Below, in pieces: positions 34,669 through 41,521 of a DNA stretch of 64,000 bases (the first letter of the stretch is position 1; the number at the start of each line of letters is the position of its first letter). Under the pieces are notes generated by a model that saw nothing but the letters and a program-made list of their open reading frames with translations, was not told where the DNA came from and made no database searches. The translations under genes were made by a program, and so were the position numbers. The stretch comes from Desulforhabdus sp. TSK (GTDB lineage: Bacteria > Desulfobacterota > Syntrophobacteria > Syntrophobacterales > Syntrophobacteraceae): contig NZ_BQXM01000004.1 in assembly GCF_022836495.1 (NCBI RefSeq), positions 113,390 to 177,389 of the forward strand. The letters are read 5' to 3'.

Positions 34669-35928
34669 ATGAGTTGGCCAAGACAGGTTTTTGAGTTCCT
34701 CAAGGCTGCTTCAGCGGCGCACGCAAGATGGGATATCGAAGTATCCCTGTCCATTCTGCACAACAGAAAAAAGCTTCTGATCCTGCTGGCGATGCTGGTT
34801 CCGGTTTTTGCGGGTACTTTCGTTGAAGCCGGATCATTCATCGGCGGAAAAACTGCTTATGGGCCTGCGTTCTATACAACCAGCATCTTCCTGGTCTCCA
34901 TGGCGGTGGGGCTGGCAGCAGGACTCATCACAGGCTGTATCGGCGCGGGAGGAGGGTTCATCATCACTCCGGCTCTCATGGCAGCGGGCATAAAAGGCAT
35001 TCTGGCGGTGGGTACGGATCTTTTCCACATTTTCGCCAAAGCCATCATGGGGACCACGGTGCACAAGAAGCTCGGGAATGTCTCCACGACGCTCGCTATA
35101 GCCTTTCTGGTGGGGTCCGGCGGTGGAACGGTCATCGGAGGCGCCATCAACAAGGGTTTGTACAATAAGGACCCCTTGCTGAGTGAGGCCTTCATCAGCA
35201 TCGTATACTCCGTCCTCCTGGGCTTCCTTGGCTTTTACGCCCTCATTGACTACATCAAGTCCAGCAGAGGCGGCGCAGCGGCAGGTGGTGACGCCCACGG
35301 CGGACCTGCAGGCGCTGGGACTCCCGGCATCGCAGCCAAACTGCAGAACCTGAACCTCCCCCCCATGATCACCTTCGACGAGGATTTCGTTCCTGGCGGC
35401 AAGCGCATTTCGGGTGTCATCATCGCTCTCGGCGGTGTCGTGGTGGGTATTCTCGCAGCGGTCATGGGTGTGGGCGGCGGCTTTGTGACCTTCCCCATGT
35501 TCGTGTACATCTTCGGTGTTTCCTCCATGACCACCGTTGGAACGGACATCCTGCAGATCATCTTCACCGCCGGCCTTGCGGCCATCGGACAGTATGCCAT
35601 TTACGGCTACGTGTTTTACACCCTGGCCATCGGGATGCTTGTGGGTTCGCTGATAGGGATCCAGGTCGGCGCCCTCACGACCAAAGTGGTGAAAGGCATC
35701 CATATCCGCGGTTTCTATGCTGTCTCCATCATCGCCGGTTTTATCAACCGCGTCGCTACACTTCCCAAGAAGTTCAACGAACTCGACGTCACCAGCTTTT
35801 CCAAGGGGTTCGTCAACAATGTTGAATTTGTGGGAAACATCATCTTCTGGGTGGTTGTCGCGATTTTTGGCTTGTGGATTTTTGGCAAGTTTTTCGCCAA
35901 TGTTGGGAAATTGATAGAGGAGGAGTAA
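34669..35928 (+). CDS. TSUP (TauE/SafE) family anion permease
   Basis: 419 residues from ATG 34669 (AAGGAGG 8 bases upstream). After a soluble N-terminal 35 residues there are about eight membrane helices in two homologous halves: GLITGCIGAGGGFIITPALM and ILAAVMGVGGGFVTFPMFVY are the paired glycine-rich loops of the family, each followed by a (V/T)GTD motif. A Gly/Ala-rich linker (AAAGGDAHGGPAGAG) joins the halves. Members move sulfite, sulfoacetate or other sulfur oxyanions; in a sulfate-reducer-like host a sulfur oxyanion is likely. First of a three-gene operon. Confidence 0.92.
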   Translation: MSWPRQVFEFLKAASAAHARWDIEVSLSILHNRKKLLILLAMLVPVFAGTFVEAGSFIGGKTAYGPAFYTTSIFLVSMAVGLAAGLITGCIGAGGGFIITPALMAAGIKGILAVGTDLFHIFAKAIMGTTVHKKLGNVSTTLAIAFLVGSGGGTVIGGAINKGLYNKDPLLSEAFISIVYSVLLGFLGFYALIDYIKSSRGGAAAGGDAHGGPAGAGTPGIAAKLQNLNLPPMITFDEDFVPGGKRISGVIIALGGVVVGILAAVMGVGGGFVTFPMFVYIFGVSSMTTVGTDILQIIFTAGLAAIGQYAIYGYVFYTLAIGMLVGSLIGIQVGALTTKVVKGIHIRGFYAVSIIAGFINRVATLPKKFNELDVTSFSKGFVNNVEFVGNIIFWVVVAIFGLWIFGKFFANVGKLIEEE

Positions 35929-35931
35929 GAG

Positions 35932-36645
35932 ATGTTGATCAAGGATAAGAAACACTTCAACATGGGATTGACGCTTGCCGCGTCCTTTGCGGTAGTCCTC
36001 CTGATCATTTTTTCGCCGATTTTCGGAGGAGGCAAAAACGGGTTGCAGTTCTCCGACGACTTGTTCAACAAGCTGTCCAAAGGATCCTCATATTTCATTC
36101 CCAAGTTGAATGAACAGGTGACCAAATTCGACGGCACCATGGTTTCGACGACTTTCAATATCGACAAAGCGGAGGATGTCCAGAGAGCAGCACAGATTTT
36201 CATGGCAGCCGGTGCTCAGGTGGGCGCTGAAGGGCAGGCGGTGACCTTGAGCGGGGACCTGGGAAAGATCCTTTCCAGTGTACTCAAAGACAGCGACGCC
36301 ATGTTCAAGAACGACAGCGACTCCGTGGCCGCTCGGCACGGCATGGATGGAAGAGAAGTCCTCGCGCTGCAGCATAACGTCCTGAGCAAGATGGACAAGG
36401 AGCTCAAAAAACAGAAGAAAATCGAAGAGTCCAATATCGTGAACGCGGTTATGAGGAGGGCAATCGAGCCAAGCTACAACTTTTATGGCATAGAGGCTCA
36501 GCGAGTCATCGACAAGGCTTTCACCATGATTTTCCTCCTGGTTTTTTACGTCGTTTACACGATGTGGTGGGGCTTCGCCATTTTCTATCTGTTTGAGGGC
36601 ATTGGGCTCAGCATGAAGAAATCCAAGGTCAAGAAGGAAGTATAG
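35932..36645 (+). CDS. membrane protein of unknown function, TSUP operon
   Basis: 237 residues, beginning 3 bases after the permease stop. One N-terminal helix (about residues 13-32), a soluble extracytoplasmic part (about 35-195) with mixed helices (RAAQIFMAAGAQVGAEGQAV; KMDKELKKQKKIEESN), and one C-terminal helix (FTMIFLLVFYVVYTMWWGFAIFYLF), then a Lys-rich tail. I do not recognise the family. Position suggests an auxiliary subunit of the TSUP permease. Confidence 0.8.
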   Translation: MLIKDKKHFNMGLTLAASFAVVLLIIFSPIFGGGKNGLQFSDDLFNKLSKGSSYFIPKLNEQVTKFDGTMVSTTFNIDKAEDVQRAAQIFMAAGAQVGAEGQAVTLSGDLGKILSSVLKDSDAMFKNDSDSVAARHGMDGREVLALQHNVLSKMDKELKKQKKIEESNIVNAVMRRAIEPSYNFYGIEAQRVIDKAFTMIFLLVFYVVYTMWWGFAIFYLFEGIGLSMKKSKVKKEV

Positions 36646-36654
36646 GAGGCGAGA

Positions 36655-37104
36655 ATGAAGATATTGGTGCCTGTGGACGGCTCAGCCCATTCCAAGGAAG
36701 CTCTCAAGGTGGCCATGGACTTCGTGAAGACGAAAGGCGCCGAGGTTTTGGTGATCAGCGTTGTGGCGCACATAGGAGGTTTGGTAGTCGACCATGAAAT
36801 CTCCCCGTCGCGTCGCGAGAGAATCACTGCAGGCTTCGAAAAGATTGCCGAGGATGCGGTGAAAGATGCCTGCGCTATTATGAGTGCTGAAAACATCACC
36901 TCATCCTGCACGAAGACGATCGTCACGTCAATTTCCGTGCCGGACGCCATCATAGATTTCGTGGAAAAGGAACAGATCGACCTCGTCATCATGGGGAGCA
37001 GGGGGCTCAGTCCCTCAGCAAGGTTCAAGATGGGCAGTGTGGCCTCCCAGGTGGTCAGGGACTGCCCCTGTTCGGTCTATCTGGTCAAGACTCCCGCGGT
37101 CTGA
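36655..37104 (+). CDS. universal stress protein (UspA family)
   Basis: 149 residues, 9 bases after the preceding gene, with GGAGG upstream of ATG 36655. MKILVPVDGSAHSKEALKVA is the N-terminal nucleotide-binding strand, and IMGSRGLSPSARFKMGSVASQVV carries the G-2x-G-9x-G(S/T) ATP-binding motif. Third gene of the sigma-54-controlled TSUP operon; possibly senses energy state for the permease. Confidence 0.92.
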   Translation: MKILVPVDGSAHSKEALKVAMDFVKTKGAEVLVISVVAHIGGLVVDHEISPSRRERITAGFEKIAEDAVKDACAIMSAENITSSCTKTIVTSISVPDAIIDFVEKEQIDLVIMGSRGLSPSARFKMGSVASQVVRDCPCSVYLVKTPAV

Positions 37105-37562
37105 TACGGGTTGGCGGAGGTCTTCACCTGGTCCGGGATGCGTTGAAGTCCCCCTTTCAAGGGGGGTAAGGGGATGTGCCGCGGCATGTACACCCCCTTG
37201 CGCCCCTCAATGTTGTTGACCTAATGTCAGCCCGGTGAAAACCGGGGTCCAATAAGTCTTTCAGTAAGCCACTGATTGTGTCATGGATGGCCCCATGGAT
37301 TCCGGCACCCGTCTCTCAAAGGGGTGTTGGGAATCCTTGGGGCCCGACCCTCAAGGAGCATGACGCTCCCCCAGTGGATCCCATGGCGTCCCTTTAGAAT
37401 CGGAAGAGTGCACAAACCGCTCTGCGGGAGCCACCGCAGATGGCAGCTCTGCTCAGCGACTCCTCCAAAGTCACTTTTTCCACAGTTTGACCTGATGAGA
37501 TACCCCTGTCCCTTTTGAGCGTTCTTGCCTGGTTCTGTTGCGGTATTTTATCGAGGGTGCAA
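37105..37562. other. repeat-containing intergenic region
   Basis: Contains the hairpin CCCCCTTTCAAGGGGGG (about 37148-37164) after the USP gene, a half MITE (37207-37262) and several palindromic CCGG-rich stretches. No gene is recognised. The promoter of the next response-regulator gene should lie at the right end. Confidence 0.5.
37207..37262. repeat. half copy of MITE family B (inverted)
   Basis: TCAATGTTGTTGACCTAATG and the following bases match the reverse complement of the right half of the element at 19276-19388, including the CCGGTGAAAACCGG core and AAGTCTTTC. The other terminus is missing. Confidence 0.7.
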
Positions 37563-37979
37563 ATGATGAAAAACGAGTTTGTCATATTGATTGCGGACCG
37601 GAATCGACACGTGCGGGATTTCCTGCGCCGAGAGCTTGTAGCAGAGGGGTATCGGGTGGAGGTCGCCCGGGATGGCAGGGAAGTGCTGGCTTTCGTTGAG
37701 GGAGCCAAGCCTCCGGACCTGCTGGTCCTCGATTTGGAGATGCCCTACGTGAGCGGGTACGCCCTGCTGGAAAAGATCCAGAAGCTCAGTTCCCCGCTGC
37801 CGGTCGTGATTCACACCTTCCTCACGGAATACAGCCAGCAGTTCAATGGCCAGGAACATGCCATTTTAGTTGAAAAGAGCGGCAAAACGGACACCCTCAA
37901 AGCCGCGATCCTCGAGATGCTGCAGACCTTCTACCCGGATCGGTTTGCAGGAGAGAGACCCCGAGAGGGCCACGTCTGA
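37563..37979 (+). CDS. stand-alone response regulator receiver
   Basis: 138 residues from ATG 37563 (or 37566), with GAGGG nearby. FVILIADRNRHVRDFLRREL holds the acidic pocket (one Asp replaced by Arg-Asn surroundings), DLLVLDLEMPYVSGYALLEK contains the phospho-acceptor Asp, and HAILVEKSGKTD the conserved Lys. There is no output domain. It lies 178 bases before a histidine kinase gene and is the likely partner. Confidence 0.85.
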   Translation: MMKNEFVILIADRNRHVRDFLRRELVAEGYRVEVARDGREVLAFVEGAKPPDLLVLDLEMPYVSGYALLEKIQKLSSPLPVVIHTFLTEYSQQFNGQEHAILVEKSGKTDTLKAAILEMLQTFYPDRFAGERPREGHV

Positions 37980-38156
37980 CATCCATATCTAAATTTGAGA
38001 AGGATTCTAAAGACTCTATTGCCAAAGGGGTTACACTTATACTAAATATCACATATGCATGTTTGGCATGAAGGGGGATGCTGGATTACAGAAACCAACA
38101 CCTGCCTGTCGGGGTAAAATCCCGGCCTTCAAAACTTCACCGGGGAAGACTGGGAT

Positions 38157-39956
38157 ATGGAAAGCAGTCACTATTACAGATCGTTGACCCGAAACATGGT
38201 CTTGATCATGATGCTGGTGTCTTTTACTCCTCTCCTGCTCATCAGCGGCATCATCGGGTATCAATTCGAAACGTCCTACCGGCAGAAGTCCCTGGCTCAT
38301 CTCAGTGAGCTCGTGCGGAAGCATCAACAGAACATCGACAGCTTTCTCATCGAAAAACTCTCCTACATCCAGGTCCTGGTGCATTCCTATTCCCCCGATC
38401 AACTGAGCGACGAAGCCTTTCTGAACCACAAGCTTTCCGTATTACAGCAGGCCTATGGCGGCGTGTTTGTGGACCTGGGGCTTGTCAACGACGAGGGGAT
38501 GCAAGTCGCCTACGCTGGAAAGCTCAAGCTGGAAAAGGCAAACTACGCTCAGGCCGAATGGTTCAAACGGGCCATGAAGCGCCATTACTTCATCAGTGAC
38601 GTCTTCCTGGGGCTCCGCAGACAGCCGCATTTCATTGTGGCCGTCAAGCAGGAATGGGGAGGTCACCAGTCGATCCTGCGTGCGACCATCGATTTTGAGG
38701 CTTTCAATTCTCTGGTGGAAAACATCAAAATCGGGGAGACGGGATCGGCCTTCATTTTGAACACTGCAGGCGAATTTCAGACGATGCCGCGGGTGGAGCC
38801 TTTTGCCACGAAGGAATTCTTCCTGGAGATCTTTGAACGGGAGAATCGCAAGACAACAGAGGTGGAAACGGTGGACCACCCTCTGGGTGCAGATGTATTG
38901 CCCATGGTCGAATCCTATTCCCCCAAGGAAGCCGGTAAGATGAAAGACAAGACCGTCATCGAGGGCGAAGGGGAATTCCAGGGCAAGAGCTTCATTTATG
39001 TCATGACCCCGCTCAAGGGTGGCGAGTGGGTGCTGGTCTATCAGCAGGATGCCTCCGACGCCTTTTCCCACCTGTATGCAGCAAGGAAGCTGTCCATTGT
39101 CATCCTGATGCTGGCGGGAGTGACCATCGGTATCATCAGTTTTTTCGTGGCCCAGAAAATGGTGCATTACATCGAAAGTGCGGACAAGGAAAAAGAGATG
39201 ATGAACGAACAGGTCATCGAAGCGGGAAAACTCGCGTCGGTGGGTGAGCTTGCCGCCGGGATCGCTCATGAAATCAACAACCCGGTAGCGGTCATGGTGG
39301 AGGAGGCCGGCTGGATGGAAGACCTGCTCCAGGAGGACGAATTCAAGAGCGGGGAAAATCTTGCAGAGTTCGAACGCGCCTTGAAACAGATCAAAACGCA
39401 GGGAGCCCGCTGCAAGGAGATCACTCATAAATTGCTGAGCTTCGCTCGCAAGACGGATCCCAAGATACGGTCGGTGGAATTGAATGAACTCCTTGAAGAC
39501 ATCATCAGCATCTCGGAACAGCGGGCACGCTACAGCAACGTTAAAATTGAGAAGCAATTGGCGGAGGACCTGCCTTTCGTCAATGCCTCCCCATCTGAAA
39601 TGCAGCAGGTATTCCTGAATTTGATCAACAATGCCATCGACGCCATCGGAACCAATGGGGGCACCATCACCGTGACGACGCGAGTGGACGGCGGCTTTGC
39701 TATTGTAGATGTGGCGGACACGGGCAGCGGCATTCCCAAGGCGATGCTGGCCAGGATATTCGATCCGTTTTTCACAACGAAGCCCGTAGGGAAGGGAACG
39801 GGGCTGGGGCTATCCATCTGCTACGGCATCGTCAAAAAGATGGGGGGACAGATCAGCGTAAACAGCGCCGTAGGAGTCGGGACCACATTTCATGTCTATG
39901 TCCCCCTGCCGGGGGATACCGGGGCAAACGAAAACACCCCGCCAAGCGTGGCGTAA
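38157..39956 (+). CDS. membrane sensor histidine kinase with dCache-like periplasmic domain
   Basis: 599 residues. Two membrane helices (about residues 14-35 and 317-337) flank a large periplasmic domain of double-Cache type (VFVDLGLVNDEGMQVAYAGK, VFLGLRRQPHFIVAVKQEWG, TGSAFILNTAGEFQT). Then HisKA with acceptor His in ELAAGIAHEINNPVAVMVEE, and HATPase with NLINNAIDAIG, VADTGSGIPKAMLARIFDPF and GKGTGLGLSICYGIVKKMGG. Ligand unknown. The receivers at 37563, 40001, 40446 and 40816 surround it and probably form one relay. Confidence 0.93.
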   Translation: MESSHYYRSLTRNMVLIMMLVSFTPLLLISGIIGYQFETSYRQKSLAHLSELVRKHQQNIDSFLIEKLSYIQVLVHSYSPDQLSDEAFLNHKLSVLQQAYGGVFVDLGLVNDEGMQVAYAGKLKLEKANYAQAEWFKRAMKRHYFISDVFLGLRRQPHFIVAVKQEWGGHQSILRATIDFEAFNSLVENIKIGETGSAFILNTAGEFQTMPRVEPFATKEFFLEIFERENRKTTEVETVDHPLGADVLPMVESYSPKEAGKMKDKTVIEGEGEFQGKSFIYVMTPLKGGEWVLVYQQDASDAFSHLYAARKLSIVILMLAGVTIGIISFFVAQKMVHYIESADKEKEMMNEQVIEAGKLASVGELAAGIAHEINNPVAVMVEEAGWMEDLLQEDEFKSGENLAEFERALKQIKTQGARCKEITHKLLSFARKTDPKIRSVELNELLEDIISISEQRARYSNVKIEKQLAEDLPFVNASPSEMQQVFLNLINNAIDAIGTNGGTITVTTRVDGGFAIVDVADTGSGIPKAMLARIFDPFFTTKPVGKGTGLGLSICYGIVKKMGGQISVNSAVGVGTTFHVYVPLPGDTGANENTPPSVA

Positions 39957-40000
39957 GATATCGACCGCATTTTCTTCATCAATGCAGAGGAGGATTCTGA

Positions 40001-40435
40001 ATGAACATTGCGACAGTGCTGTTGGTGGACGACGAAGTTCCCTTTGTGGAAGCCATGACCAGGCGCTTGACTAAGAGGAACCTCACGGTGCTCACTGCCT
40101 TCAACGGTCAGGAGAGTCTAACGTCCCTGGGAAAGAACAGCAGTGTGGATGTGGTGATTCTTGATGTTAAAATGCCCGGTATGGACGGTATCGACACACT
40201 CAGGGAAATCAAAAAGGCCTTTCCTCTCGTGGAAGTCATCATGCTGACGGGGCATGCCACAGTGGAGACCGCTATCGAGGGAATGAAGATCGGCGCTTTT
40301 GACTACCTCATGAAACCCTGCGATATCGACCAGTTGATGGCGAAAGTGCAGGAGGCCAAAACCAAGAAGCGCAAACATGAGGAAAAGATCATTCAGGCTC
40401 GTATCAAGGAAATTGCTTTAAGACGTGGAGATTAG
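40001..40435 (+). CDS. stand-alone response regulator 1 of a tandem trio
   Basis: 144 residues. TVLLVDDEVPFVEAMTRRLTKRN gives the acidic pair, VDVVILDVKMPGMDGIDTLREIKK the phospho-acceptor Asp, MLTGHATVETAIEGMKIGAFDYLMKP the Thr/Lys switch residues. A basic C-terminal helix (KKRKHEEKIIQARIKE) follows with no DNA-binding domain. The start is preceded by GAGGAGG. Begins 44 bases after the kinase gene. The motif RLTKRN recurs in the two following receivers. Confidence 0.92.
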   Translation: MNIATVLLVDDEVPFVEAMTRRLTKRNLTVLTAFNGQESLTSLGKNSSVDVVILDVKMPGMDGIDTLREIKKAFPLVEVIMLTGHATVETAIEGMKIGAFDYLMKPCDIDQLMAKVQEAKTKKRKHEEKIIQARIKEIALRRGD

Positions 40436-40445
40436 GGAAACAGCG

Positions 40446-40853
40446 ATGCCAGGGAGCAAGAGAGACAGCAAGGATCCCATACGACTTCTTTTGGTGGACG
40501 ATGAAAAAGGCTACGTGGATGTCCTCACCAAAAGGATGTCCAAACGCAATATTATTGTGACGTCGGCGCTGAGCGGCTCTGAAGCAGTGCAAACCCTGCG
40601 CAGGGAGAGCTTCGATGTGGTGGTTCTGGACCTGAAGATGGAGGACATGGACGGTATCGAGGTCTTGAAAATATTTAAAATCATGGATCCGGAATTGCCC
40701 GTGATCATGCTGACGGGGCATGGGTCTGAGACAGCCGCCCGAGAAGGGATTCAGCACGGTGCGTTTGACTATCTCACCAAACCGTGTGACCTGACAGAGC
40801 TCATCGCTAAAATCAATGAAGCCTGCCATAGAGGAGAAGAAGTCCTTGAATGA
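40446..40853 (+). CDS. stand-alone response regulator 2 of a tandem trio
   Basis: 135 residues from ATG 40446 (AGGGA upstream). RLLLVDDEKGYVDVLTKRMSKRN, FDVVVLDLKMEDMDGIEVLK (phospho-acceptor Asp) and MLTGHGSETAAREGIQHGAF then DYLTKPCDL are the receiver motifs. No output domain. Ten bases after receiver 1 and overlapping receiver 3, so co-translated. Same KRxxKRN motif as its neighbours, indicating tandem duplication followed by divergence. Confidence 0.9.
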   Translation: MPGSKRDSKDPIRLLLVDDEKGYVDVLTKRMSKRNIIVTSALSGSEAVQTLRRESFDVVVLDLKMEDMDGIEVLKIFKIMDPELPVIMLTGHGSETAAREGIQHGAFDYLTKPCDLTELIAKINEACHRGEEVLE

Positions 40854-41268
40854 TTTCAATGTAATGCTCGTGGATGACGAAGGGGAGTTTCTGGACACGC
40901 TTGTGAAGCGCCTGAAAAAGCGCAATTTGAATGCCCTGGGGGTTCGCAGCGGAGAGGAAGCCCTGACGACATTGAAAAACAATCCCGTGGATGTGGTCGT
41001 TCTGGATGTTAAAATGCCCGGCATGGACGGCATTGAAACCCTGAAACAGATCAAAAAGCTCTGTCCCCTCGTTGAAGTCATCATGCTCACGGGACATGCC
41101 AATATGGAAGTCGCCATCGAGGGAATGGAATTAGGCGCTTTCGATTACCTGATGAAGCCCATGGAAATCGATGAGCTTCTGTACAAGCTTCAGGATGCCT
41201 TTAAGAAAAAGCAGTTGCACGAGAGCAAGATCGATTCCGTGGAGGAGGAGCTCGGCCCGAAGCGTTAG
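40816..41268 (+). CDS. stand-alone response regulator 3 of a tandem trio
   Basis: Up to 150 residues. ATG 40816 lies inside the preceding gene without a ribosome site; TTG 40846, with GGAG 9 bases upstream and overlapping the previous stop, is an alternative giving 140 residues. NVMLVDDEGEFLDTLVKRLKKRN, VDVVVLDVKMPGMDGIETLKQ and MLTGHANMEVAIEGMELGAF then DYLMKPMEIDELL are closest to receiver 1. The C-terminal helix (KKKQLHESKIDSVEEELG) is charged. No output domain. Confidence 0.88.
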   Translation: MKPAIEEKKSLNDFNVMLVDDEGEFLDTLVKRLKKRNLNALGVRSGEEALTTLKNNPVDVVVLDVKMPGMDGIETLKQIKKLCPLVEVIMLTGHANMEVAIEGMELGAFDYLMKPMEIDELLYKLQDAFKKKQLHESKIDSVEEELGPKR

Positions 41269-41521
41269 ATCTCGCACGAAAACCGACAGTCCGGAAATTC
41301 GAGGAAACGAGGTTGAAATGATCTGCCTCCCGGCCTTCTCCCTGCAGGCGTGCATGCTTCGGAACCAGTCGATGCTATCGTTTTCGACACAGTCCCTCCC
41401 TTCCAATGAGGCAGATCAATGGTCTCGTCTGCTTTGTGAAGGGGTGAGCCCGCTGGGGGGGTATTGCCTCTCACATCAGGCATCCAACCTTCCACTTTCC
41501 GCCCGATTTTGAGAGACGCTC
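41269..41521. other. intergenic region before the PPDK-like gene
   Basis: About 250 bases. The frame upstream of 41522 contains no protein-like ORF. A promoter for the next gene is expected; none was clear by eye. Confidence 0.4.

Noticed and set aside
38060..38090. Second sigma-54 promoter (TTGGCATGAAGGGGGATGCT) before the histidine kinase
   Set aside because: The GG-to-GC distance is 13 rather than 10 bases.
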